A stretch of DNA of 64,000 nucleotides from CAVUCH01 sp963763095 (lineage in GTDB: Bacteria; Acidobacteriota; Vicinamibacteria; Vicinamibacterales; JAENWD01). Positions 1 to 7,378 of this stretch are shown here, in pieces; within the stretch, counting starts at the first letter, position 1, and each line of letters begins with the position of its first letter. The notes beneath the pieces are model-generated. The model did no database searches, was not told where the DNA came from, and was given only the letters and a program-made list of their open reading frames with translations. The stretch is taken from the NCBI GenBank assembly GCA_963763095.1, contig CAVXNR010000033.1:1-64000 (forward strand), written 5' to 3'. A program made the translations under genes and the position numbers.

Positions 1-30
1 CCCCGCGGCCTGGCTCGCCGGGCGGCGGGT

Positions 31-139
31 GGCGGGCGGCGGGCGTGCAATCGGTGGATGACGGCAAGAGCGGGGCGACAAGCGGGTCCCTCCAGAGTCC
101 CTGTGGCTTGGCTCCGTCGCCTGCCGCCCGCCGCCCGCC
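31..139. repeat. 15-bp perfect inverted repeat, GC-only arms
   Basis: Bases 31-45 (GGCGGGCGGCGGGCG) are the exact reverse complement of 125-139. The arms are 79 bp apart and lie just beyond the 3' end of the minus-strand gene at 151-597. They could form a long hairpin or be a low-complexity intergenic repeat. No T-tract follows, so it is not a classical terminator. Confidence 0.5.
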
Positions 140-150
140 TGATCTCCCGT

Positions 151-597
151 CTACCCCTGCGTCTTCTCCTCGTAGTACTCCGAGATGCTCTGGTACACCC
201 CGTCGGGGAATTTCAGATCCTTGTACACGTTGCACGCATCGGGATTCTCGGCGTCCGGACAGATCGGGAACGCCTGTTCCTTCTGCCACTCGAGAATGCG
301 CGCACGCTTCGGCGGGTTGTAGTCGCGCCCTTGCACCTGCAGCACCAGGCTTCGTGCCTGGGCCTCACTGAAATCCGAATCCTTCTGCAGCCACTCGAGG
401 AGCTCGTCCTCAGGAAGGAAATGGCGCGCGACCATCGCGAACACCAGGCGGCCGTAATGGCCGATGTCTGTTCCGCTGTCGAGCGCATCGAGCAGATGCG
501 CCATCATCGCGCTCTTGCGGAGTGCATCCAGACCATCACTGCTCGCCTCATCCGTATCTTCGGCAACCCGGCGGGTCTTCAGGCCCTTGTCAGTCAT
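151..597 (-). CDS. Conserved-looking hypothetical protein, 148 aa
   Basis: I do not recognise the family. The protein is soluble, acidic and helical, with no signal peptide or membrane segment. A central stretch contains GHYGRLVFAMVARHFLP, followed by a C-terminal part with two cysteines (ICPDAENPDAC) and several aromatic residues. The ATG at 597 is supported by an AAGGAG Shine-Dalgarno sequence 5 nt upstream on the minus strand. It stands alone, 132 bp downstream of the efflux operon and on the same strand, so it could be a distal operon member or independently expressed. Codon use looks like the neighbours, which supports a real gene even though no function can be assigned. Confidence 0.75.
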   Translation of the reverse strand: MTDKGLKTRRVAEDTDEASSDGLDALRKSAMMAHLLDALDSGTDIGHYGRLVFAMVARHFLPEDELLEWLQKDSDFSEAQARSLVLQVQGRDYNPPKRARILEWQKEQAFPICPDAENPDACNVYKDLKFPDGVYQSISEYYEEKTQG

Positions 598-729
598 GAG
601 GTCTCCTTTCGTACTTTATTCGCTTGCAAGGCGGATACCGGAAGCCGGGTCGGCCCCCGGATGGCGAGCGGAGTCACGGGAGGGTCTTGGCGTTGTAGGG
701 CGGGCTACCGAGTTGCCGTGCTCGGGTGC

Positions 730-2286
730 TCAGTGCGCCGCGGCCGGGCCGCCGCGGCCTGCAGGGCGCTTCATCAGAAACACCAGCGGGATCAGAATGA
801 GGAACATGATCCCGAGCAGCCTGAAGATCTCGACGAACGACACAATCGCCGCCTGACGATGGACGAGTCCCGCGACGGCGGCAAGCGCCTGATGGGACGC
901 AGTGACCGGGTCCGCCCCTGACGAGAGAAAGCCGCCGCGCAGGCGTTCCAGCATGGCCTGCGATGCCGGGTTGTATGGGTCGACGTTCGTCCCGAGCGTC
1001 TGATAGTAGACCTGCCGCTGGCGCGCGAGCATGGTGCCCGTGATCGCAATCCCGACGCTGCCCCCGATGTTGCGCATCAGGTTGAACAGGCTCGTCGCGT
1101 TACCCATCCGTTCCCGCGGGATCGGGTCCATGCTGATCGTGGTGAGCGGGACGAACAGCATCGACAACGCGAAGCCCTGGACGAACTGCGGCCAGAAGAA
1201 ATCCCAGTACCCGGCCGACAGGTTCAGTTGTCCGAGCCACAGCAGCGTCAGGCCGCCGACGAAGAGGCCTGCCGCGACCATCTTGCGCGCGTCGACGCGA
1301 CCGATCAGCAAGCCGATCATCGGCATGCCGAGAAACGAGCCCAGCCCGCGCGGCGCCATCGCAATGCCAGCCTGCAGGGACGGGTATCCGAGCAGCGTCT
1401 GCAGCAGGATGGGCAGCAGCACCAGGCTCCCATAGAGGACGAAGCCGAGGGTCGTCATGAGGAAGACGCCGGTGCTGTACGTGCGGATCTTGAAGACCCG
1501 CAGGTCGACGACTGGTTCCTCGGTGTTCCACTCGTGGACGAGGAACACAACCAGGGCGACGAGCGATGTGATCGCGAGCGCGGTCATGAACGTCGATGCG
1601 AACCAGTCGTCCTCCTGGCCCTTGTCGAGCAGCAGCTGCAACGCGCCGATGCCGACGGCGAGCAACCCGATGCCCCAGTAGTCGATGCGATTGGACTCCC
1701 GCTTCAAATACGGCGGGTCGAAGATGTACAGCTGTGTCATCACCAGCGACGTGATGCCCACGGGCAGGTTGATGTAGAAGACCCATCGCCAGCTGTACGT
1801 ATCGGTGAGCCACCCGCCCAGCACGGGGCCGAGGATTGGCGCGACGACGATCCCCAGGCCCCAGAATCCCATGGCCTTTCCGCGCTGCGCCGGCGGAAAC
1901 GCCTCGAGCATCACTGCCTGTGAGAGCGGCTGCATGGCGCCACCGGTTGCACCCTGCAGGAGCCGGAACAGCACCAGCATCGGCAGGTTGGGTGCGAGCC
2001 CGCATAGCAGCGAGGCAACCGTGAAGCCGGTGACCGAGACCATCAGCAGCCGCTTGCGACCGAAGAACCGCGCGAGCCACCCGGTGAGCGGCAGCACGAT
2101 AGCGTTGGCTACCAGGTAGGACGTGAGCACCCACGTTGACTCGTCGATTGTCGCCGAGAGGTTGCCGGCGATGTGGGGCAGCGACACATTGACGACGGTG
2201 GTGTCGAGGACCTCCATGAACGTCGCGAACATAACCGCGATCGCGACGATCCAGGGATTCACCTGCCGGGGTGCGGTGTCAGCCAT
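730..2286 (-). CDS. DHA2-family (EmrB/QacA-type) MFS drug exporter
   Basis: A 518-residue inner-membrane proton-coupled multidrug transporter of the 14-helix DHA2 family. Visible family motifs are LDTTVVNVSLPHIAG in the first helix (residues ~27-41), the loop 2-3 motif GWLARFFGRKRLL, and the antiporter motif C GIVVAPILGPVLGGW in helix 5. Length matches E. coli EmrB (512 aa). It is the last gene of a four-gene operon (TetR, TolC, EmrA-like, this gene), 20 bp after the membrane-fusion gene. The three products should form an EmrA-EmrB-TolC-like pump spanning both membranes. The substrate cannot be read from sequence; lipophilic drugs or uncouplers are typical. Confidence 0.95.
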   Translation of the reverse strand: MADTAPRQVNPWIVAIAVMFATFMEVLDTTVVNVSLPHIAGNLSATIDESTWVLTSYLVANAIVLPLTGWLARFFGRKRLLMVSVTGFTVASLLCGLAPNLPMLVLFRLLQGATGGAMQPLSQAVMLEAFPPAQRGKAMGFWGLGIVVAPILGPVLGGWLTDTYSWRWVFYINLPVGITSLVMTQLYIFDPPYLKRESNRIDYWGIGLLAVGIGALQLLLDKGQEDDWFASTFMTALAITSLVALVVFLVHEWNTEEPVVDLRVFKIRTYSTGVFLMTTLGFVLYGSLVLLPILLQTLLGYPSLQAGIAMAPRGLGSFLGMPMIGLLIGRVDARKMVAAGLFVGGLTLLWLGQLNLSAGYWDFFWPQFVQGFALSMLFVPLTTISMDPIPRERMGNATSLFNLMRNIGGSVGIAITGTMLARQRQVYYQTLGTNVDPYNPASQAMLERLRGGFLSSGADPVTASHQALAAVAGLVHRQAAIVSFVEIFRLLGIMFLILIPLVFLMKRPAGRGGPAAAH

Positions 2287-2306
2287 CTGCTTCGGCTCCG
2301 GCGCCT

Positions 2307-3554
2307 TCAGTCGCGCAGCAGCACGGTGGGGCTGACCGACATGCCCGGTCGGAGCCGATGGTCAGGGTCCTGGCCCTGGTCGAGGACGATCTTCACTGGC
2401 ACGCGCTGGACCACCTTCACGTAATTCCCTGTCGCGTTGTCGGGCGGCAGGAGGCTGAACCGCGCGCCCGTCGCGGCTGCAACGCTGTCCACGCTGCCCC
2501 TGAACTCACGGCCCCCCAGTGCGTCCACGCTGACGCGCACCTGCTGGCCGGGCTTCATGTCCCGGAGCTGCGTCTCCTTGAAATTCGCTGTCACCCACAG
2601 GTTGTCGAGATCCACGAGCGCCATCAGGGCCTGTCCGGGCGCGACGGTCTGGCCAACTTCGACGGTCTTCCGGCTGATGACGCCATTGGTCATGGCCCGC
2701 ACGGTGGCGTGCTCCAGGTTCAAGCGGGCGCTGGCGAGGACAGCCTCGGCCTGCTTCACCCGAGCCGCCGCGACGCTGGCCTGCGCGCGCGTCGCCTGGA
2801 TCTGCTGCGGCGCCGTCTGCGCGGTGCGCAAGGACGCCTGGGCCTGCGAGGCGCCCGCCCGTGCCTGGCGGGCGCGCGCCTCCGCCACCCCGATCGCGGT
2901 CTCGGCTTCAGCCACGAGGGCGCGTGCGGCCTCGGCCGCAGCCTGCGACGCCTCGGCTGAGGAGACCGCCGCGTCGTACTGCTGCTGCGAGATCTCCTCC
3001 TTCGCGATGAGGGCCTTCAGCCGGTCGACGTCGCGGCGGGTGCGTGCCGCTTCCGCCTCACGCTGGCGCAACGTTGCTTCGGCCGACGCCAGTCGCGCGC
3101 GTGCGGACGCAATCTCGTGCTCGGAGGTGCTGATGCCCGCCTGTGCCTGCTCCACGCTGCCCTGCGCAGTGGTCACCCCGGACGTCGCTTCCGTGTTCGC
3201 GATCGGCACGCCCATCTGCGCGGCCTCCGCGGACGCCTGCGCGCTGGCGAGCTCCGCGGCCGCGCGGTCGACAGCGACCTGGTAGTCGCGCGGGTCGATT
3301 TCGGCCAGCACGGTACCCGCCGTCACCGGCTGATTGTCGGTCACGTGCACTGCGACGATCCTGCCGCCAACCGACGCCGACACCTGAGTGATGTGCCCGT
3401 CAATCTGCGCGTCGTCCGTCGACTCGCGCCCGCCGTAGTACCACCAGGCGAACGCCACGAGGGCCGTGAGGACCAGGGCGACAGGGATGATCAGCTTCAG
3501 CCGGGTGCTTGCCGCGCGTGCGACCCGGTTGAGGAACGATTCGGCGGCCGCCAT
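2307..3554 (-). CDS. HlyD/EmrA-type membrane fusion protein
   Basis: A 415-residue periplasmic adaptor. An N-terminal cytoplasmic stub and one membrane anchor (residues ~17-38) are followed by the first half of a biotinyl-lipoyl domain with the EmrA signature STDDAQIDGHITQVSASVGG. Then comes a very long alanine- and glutamine-rich helical hairpin (residues ~95-260) that would contact the TolC channel, then the second lipoyl half (VISRKTVEVGQTVAPGQAL) and beta-barrel. The start codon shares one base with the TolC stop (TGATG), indicating translational coupling. It works with the MFS pump downstream and the outer-membrane channel upstream. Confidence 0.95.
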   Translation of the reverse strand: MAAAESFLNRVARAASTRLKLIIPVALVLTALVAFAWWYYGGRESTDDAQIDGHITQVSASVGGRIVAVHVTDNQPVTAGTVLAEIDPRDYQVAVDRAAAELASAQASAEAAQMGVPIANTEATSGVTTAQGSVEQAQAGISTSEHEIASARARLASAEATLRQREAEAARTRRDVDRLKALIAKEEISQQQYDAAVSSAEASQAAAEAARALVAEAETAIGVAEARARQARAGASQAQASLRTAQTAPQQIQATRAQASVAAARVKQAEAVLASARLNLEHATVRAMTNGVISRKTVEVGQTVAPGQALMALVDLDNLWVTANFKETQLRDMKPGQQVRVSVDALGGREFRGSVDSVAAATGARFSLLPPDNATGNYVKVVQRVPVKIVLDQGQDPDHRLRPGMSVSPTVLLRD

Positions 3555-5002
3555 CAGCGTGCGCCTCCGAGATATGCCTTGGTTGCGTCCTCCGCCACCC
3601 CGACGGCGCGGGCGAGGGTCGCCTTCGCGATGTTGTGCGCGTAGAGCGCGGACGTGTAGTGGTCATTGGCGGTCGCGACCGCCTCCTGTGACTGCACGAC
3701 CTCGAGGCTGCCGGCCACGCCGGCGCTGAACCGATCGCGGCTCTGAACGAGCTGCTGGCTGGCGAGGTCGCGGCCGATCCGGGCTGCTTCGAGCGCCTGC
3801 TCGGCGGCATGGAGATCCAGAAACGCCGACCGCACGTCGTAGTCGATGCTCCCGCGCATGTCGGCCAGCAGCGCGCGGCGGCGCTGCAGATCGGCGGAGG
3901 CCGTTGCGATCCGGGCCTGCTGGCGGCCGCGTTCGAACAGCGGGACCCGTACCGACGCTGCCATTCCATAGACGAAGTCCGTGTCCGACGGCGTCAGGCC
4001 GACCCGCCCGACTTCGCCGTCCACGTGCAGCGACGGGATGAGCGACGTGCGTGCTGCACGGTCGGCCTCCTCGGCGGCTTCGAGGAGCGCCTGTGCGGCG
4101 AGGTAATCCGGTCGCGTCGAGTAGGCGCGCGCGAGAGCGTCTTCGAGCGTCACCTGCTGCATGGGCGCGTACGGAATGGCGTCAGTCAGCCTGACGTCCT
4201 GGCCCGGTGGCAGGCCCACGGCTCGGGCGAGTTGGAGGCGTGCCCGCGCCGCATCGTTCTCCGCCGCCACGAGCCGCCGCCGCTCCGTCTGCTGCTGCAC
4301 CTGTGTGCGCAAGACGTCGATCCCGGCGGCGATGCCGGCACTCTTGAGATCCGTGGTGAGCCCGTACAACGCCTCGGCGGTCTCGAGCGCGGCCTGCGCC
4401 GTCTCGACACGCGCCGCGGTGGACACCGCATTCAGATACAGATTTGCGACGACCAGCACCACCAGCTCCCGCGCATTCTTCACGTCGTGCTTCGCCGCGG
4501 TGACGAGGGCACTACCGGCGCGCGCTCCGTGCAGCGCACTCACGTCGAGCAATGGCTGTGAGACCGTGACGCGTGTATCGAACACGTTGAATGGACCCAC
4601 CGTAGGGTCGGTGAGCCCCGGGAATTCGGTAAACCCGAACTCTGCCAGGCTGACCACGCGGCGAGCTTCACCGACCCGCGCCGAGACGTTCGGAAGCAGA
4701 CCGCTCAGAGCCTCCCAACGGGAGCCGCGCGCCGACTCCAGGCCCTGCTCCTGCAGGAGCACACCCAGGTTGTGCGCGAGTCCCCGGTCGATCGCCTCCC
4801 GCAGGCCCAGAGGCACCGGTGTGGACGTCGCCTCTCCCTGAGGGACGCCGCCCAGGAACGGGTTTGCCGCGCCAGTGCCCTGCCGCAGGGCGTGACTGGT
4901 GACGTCGGCGGGCAGTTCCTGAGCATCGGCGCTGAGGCTGGCCGAGCCGGTCAGTATCAGCCAGATAGCGACGCTCGCGAGGGAACGCAAGTGACATCTC
5001 AT
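3554..5002 (-). CDS. TolC/NodT-type outer-membrane efflux channel
   Basis: A 482-residue outer-membrane factor with an N-terminal signal peptide (residues ~1-27, ending SLSADA) and two tandem OEP repeats built of long amphipathic helices. The C-terminal repeat includes LEVVQSQEAVATANDHY, typical of TolC homologues. It supplies the exit duct for the EmrA/EmrB-like pump encoded immediately downstream. Its ATG overlaps the stop of the TetR gene by 4 bp, and its own stop overlaps the next start, so the operon is translationally coupled throughout. Confidence 0.93.
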   Translation of the reverse strand: MRCHLRSLASVAIWLILTGSASLSADAQELPADVTSHALRQGTGAANPFLGGVPQGEATSTPVPLGLREAIDRGLAHNLGVLLQEQGLESARGSRWEALSGLLPNVSARVGEARRVVSLAEFGFTEFPGLTDPTVGPFNVFDTRVTVSQPLLDVSALHGARAGSALVTAAKHDVKNARELVVLVVANLYLNAVSTAARVETAQAALETAEALYGLTTDLKSAGIAAGIDVLRTQVQQQTERRRLVAAENDAARARLQLARAVGLPPGQDVRLTDAIPYAPMQQVTLEDALARAYSTRPDYLAAQALLEAAEEADRAARTSLIPSLHVDGEVGRVGLTPSDTDFVYGMAASVRVPLFERGRQQARIATASADLQRRRALLADMRGSIDYDVRSAFLDLHAAEQALEAARIGRDLASQQLVQSRDRFSAGVAGSLEVVQSQEAVATANDHYTSALYAHNIAKATLARAVGVAEDATKAYLGGAR

Positions 5003-5628
5003 CTCCGTGTCCTGTTCGATTTCCTGCGTGCGGCCGCCGATGCGCCGCTGCAGAACAGCGAGACCAGATCGTCAGCCGGCGGCAGTCCGCGCCCGACGTT
5101 CACGGCGTCTGTCTGGCACCGCGTCAGCAGCCCCAGATACGCCGAGGCGAGAAACTCCGCATCCTGGAAGCGCAGCACGCCTTCAGCCAGTCCGCTCTTC
5201 ATCAGCTCGACGACCTGTCGGCGCCGCATGGTCCGGTGATGCACGAGCTTTTCCCGCACCAGCTCGCCGAGCGCGCGGTCGCTGGCTGATCCTTCAGCGA
5301 GCACAATCGCCAGAAACGATCGGCGCGCCGCGATGAACTCGCCCGACGCGCGCGTGAGTGCCGTCAGGCGTTCGGCAAACGAGGGTTGCTTCAGGGCCGC
5401 GCGTGTGACGGCGAGATACTCCTGCCACACGGCTTCCAGCACCGCTGCAAAGAGCTCCTCCTTGCCAGGAAAAAACTGGTATACGCCTCCCACGCTGAAC
5501 CCCGCCTCCGCGGCAATGTCGCGGATCGACGCCCCGGCGTAGCCACGTGCCGAGAAGACGCGCTCGGCTGCGGCGAGCAGCTCGCGGCTGTCCGCGTCGC
5601 GGCGACGCTGCCGCCGTGCAGCGGGCAT
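4999..5628 (-). CDS. TetR/AcrR-family transcriptional repressor
   Basis: About 209 residues. The N-terminal helix-turn-helix is clear (ASIRDIAAEAGFSVGGVYQF, with FFPGKEEL after it), followed by a variable ligand-binding helical domain. I chose the ATG at 5628 rather than the frame extending to 5694, because the extension covers the tandem palindromic operator at 5650-5683 and the family normally starts 10-20 residues before the HTH. It is the first gene of the efflux operon and most likely autorepresses the whole operon until a pump substrate binds. The inducer cannot be predicted. Confidence 0.92.
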   Translation of the reverse strand: MPAARRQRRRDADSRELLAAAERVFSARGYAGASIRDIAAEAGFSVGGVYQFFPGKEELFAAVLEAVWQEYLAVTRAALKQPSFAERLTALTRASGEFIAARRSFLAIVLAEGSASDRALGELVREKLVHHRTMRRRQVVELMKSGLAEGVLRFQDAEFLASAYLGLLTRCQTDAVNVGRGLPPADDLVSLFCSGASAAARRKSNRTRR

Positions 5629-5649
5629 GGGCGTCACGGCCGCTGGTTT

Positions 5650-5683
5650 TGAACGCACGTTCAGAATTGTGAACTTATGTTCA
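5650..5683 (-). promoter_or_regulatory. Tandem palindromic operator for the TetR regulator
   Basis: Two copies of a 14-bp palindrome sit exactly 20 bp apart just upstream of the repressor start. TGAACGCACGTTCA (5650-5663) is a perfect dyad apart from its two central bases. TGAACTTATGTTCA (5670-5683) has one arm mismatch. Two-turn spacing on one DNA face fits cooperative binding of two TetR dimers. The spot is AT-richer than its surroundings, as expected for a promoter. Confidence 0.75.
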
Positions 5684-5784
5684 GAACGTGTCAAACAGGC
5701 GCCGCGCCGGGCTCTTCTGGCGAGCCCTGAGCCACTGCCTGCTCGAGTGTGGCAGCGGGTCCAGCCGGCCCCGGGCGCTGTGTC

Positions 5785-6711
5785 TCACTGGCGCGAGTGG
5801 GCCGGCGCGAGCTGGCCCAGCGCGGCTCGCACACCTTGCGCGAGCGCGTCTGCCCGCCCGCGGCCGAAGTAATGCAAGAAGATGACGGTGGGGGACGTGC
5901 CGATCATGTGATGGTGGATCGCGACCACGTCGATGCCGTGGGAGCGGAGAGCCTTGAGCACCCCGGTGACCTCGGTCTCGAGCATTGCCACGTCTCCGGC
6001 GACCATCGCGTCGTCCATCGACCCGGTGAACGCGGCCCACGTGTTGAGCCCCATGCGCGTGCCGATGCGCGCACCATGGTGCCGCAGGTCGAGATCGTCG
6101 CGGCCGATCGTGACCTTGTAAACGGGCCCGTTCTGTTCTCCCACCGTGCCGATCGTGCGGGCCAGTGCGGCAGTATCGAGATCCGGCGGTGCAGCAGGCG
6201 TCGGCGCCGCCGCGGGAGGTTGCGGGGCCCCGGATGTACCACCGGCCGCAGCGCTGCCCATTCGAGCGAGCGCAGGTTTCACCATCGCGGCCAGCGACGC
6301 GGGCGTGCCCATCCCATGCACGTGCATGTAGAAGACTCGCGGGCTCTCCCAGAAGAAGTGGTTGTGCAGCGCCGTCACCTCGAGACCGTTGTCCAGCAGC
6401 GCCGACATCACCGGGTTTACTTCGTCTTCCGTGAGCACGAGATCGCCCATCATCACGGCACTTCCGGCGTCAGCGGGCGTGAGCGCCAACCACCCGCCGA
6501 ACCCGAAGGGCGTCGGGACCGGGCGGCCCGCAATCGCGACGGCGAGATCGCGGCGGGGAAGGTTGACGCGGCAGACGTTGTCCTTGAAGTCACCCTGTCG
6601 GCCGAGCGCCTCGAGCACGGCGGCGCATTCGGGCGGAATGTTCGCCTGGCCGCGCAGGGAGGAGGTGGAGGCCAGCCATACAAGGGCAACGCATGCGCAG
6701 CGTTTCAGCAC
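5785..6711 (-). CDS. Exported tandem DUF1259 (LppY/LpqO-like) protein
   Basis: About 308 residues. The likely start is the GTG at 6711, preceded by AAAGGA with 7-nt spacing, giving a clean signal peptide (MLKRCACVALVWLASTSSLRG). Upstream frame without a signal sequence is ignored. The mature protein holds two DUF1259 repeats separated by a Pro/Ala-rich linker. Each repeat has the histidine motif (ALHNHFF in the first, IHHHMIG in the second) and GLE/GID-V lead-in. Function of the family is unknown; the paired histidine motifs suggest metal binding. It is divergent from the ferritin gene, sharing a 160-bp promoter region. Confidence 0.85.
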   Translation of the reverse strand: MLKRCACVALVWLASTSSLRGQANIPPECAAVLEALGRQGDFKDNVCRVNLPRRDLAVAIAGRPVPTPFGFGGWLALTPADAGSAVMMGDLVLTEDEVNPVMSALLDNGLEVTALHNHFFWESPRVFYMHVHGMGTPASLAAMVKPALARMGSAAAGGTSGAPQPPAAAPTPAAPPDLDTAALARTIGTVGEQNGPVYKVTIGRDDLDLRHHGARIGTRMGLNTWAAFTGSMDDAMVAGDVAMLETEVTGVLKALRSHGIDVVAIHHHMIGTSPTVIFLHYFGRGRADALAQGVRAALGQLAPAHSRQ

Positions 6712-6767
6712 GTCGTGATCCTTTCGGCGTCGGTGGAGCGTTGATCGCACCGCGTTGGTGGCACCGC

Positions 6768-6796
6768 TTGCGGAAATCGCGCCATCACGACACAAT
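6768..6796 (+). promoter_or_regulatory. Candidate sigma-70-type promoter for ferritin
   Basis: TTGCGG (6768-6773), a 17-bp spacer and CACAAT (6791-6796) lie upstream of the ferritin gene. The -35 has 4 of 6 and the -10 has 4 of 6 consensus bases. The leader would be about 70 nt. Confidence 0.35.
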
Positions 6797-6874
6797 CGAA
6801 GCCCGACCGTGTCCGTGGGTTCCGCGGTCTCGCAGCGCGGCAGCACACACCTAAGCAAACGGGGAGATTCACGC

Positions 6875-7372
6875 ATGAGCATGAGCCAGGTGGTCAAGGA
6901 CGCCATCAACCACCAGATCAACGCCGAGCTGAGCGCGTCGTACCAGTACCTCGCGATGTCGGCATTCTGTGAGAAGCAGAACCTGCGCGGGTTCGGCCGA
7001 TGGCTACGGCTGCAGAGCCAGGAGGAGTACGGGCATGGCATGAAGCTGTTCGACTTCATGATCGCGCGCGGCTGCGATGTCGAGCTGCAGCCCCTCACCG
7101 CCCCGACCGTGAGCTTCTCCTCGCTGATCGAGGTCTTCGAGACCGTGCAGCGGCAGGAATACGAAGTCAGCGCACAAATCGATGCGCTCTACGAGCTGGC
7201 GTTCCGTGAAAAGGCCTTTGCTGCGACGGTTGAATTGCAATGGTTCCTGACCGAGCAGGTCGAAGAGGAACAGTCGGCGCGCGAGATCCTGTCGAAGATC
7301 CGGATGGTTCAGCACGACCCTGCTTCGATTCTCGACCTCGATCGGGACATCGGCTCGCGCCCGCCGGAGTAG
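6875..7372 (+). CDS. Ferritin (bacterial FtnA-type)
   Basis: A 165-residue cytoplasmic iron-storage protein. The start at 6875 follows a GGGGAGA ribosome site and gives the standard ferritin N-terminus; upstream frame is leader. The four-helix bundle carries the ferroxidase ligands: Glu in INAELSASYQY (helix A), the EEYGHG pair (helix B), a Glu in VQRQEYEVS (helix C) and the helix D segment WFLTEQVEEEQS. No heme-ligand Met of bacterioferritin is obvious, so ferritin is preferred. It oxidises Fe(II) and stores the mineral in a 24-mer shell. Its 3' end nearly abuts the convergent acyltransferase gene. Confidence 0.95.
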   Translation: MSMSQVVKDAINHQINAELSASYQYLAMSAFCEKQNLRGFGRWLRLQSQEEYGHGMKLFDFMIARGCDVELQPLTAPTVSFSSLIEVFETVQRQEYEVSAQIDALYELAFREKAFAATVELQWFLTEQVEEEQSAREILSKIRMVQHDPASILDLDRDIGSRPPE

Positions 7373-7378
7373 TTCGTC

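Noticed and set aside
730..2134. Several overlapping open frames on both strands over the efflux operon
   Set aside because: All are Arg/Pro/Ala-rich shadows of the MFS, HlyD and TolC genes with no recognisable domains.
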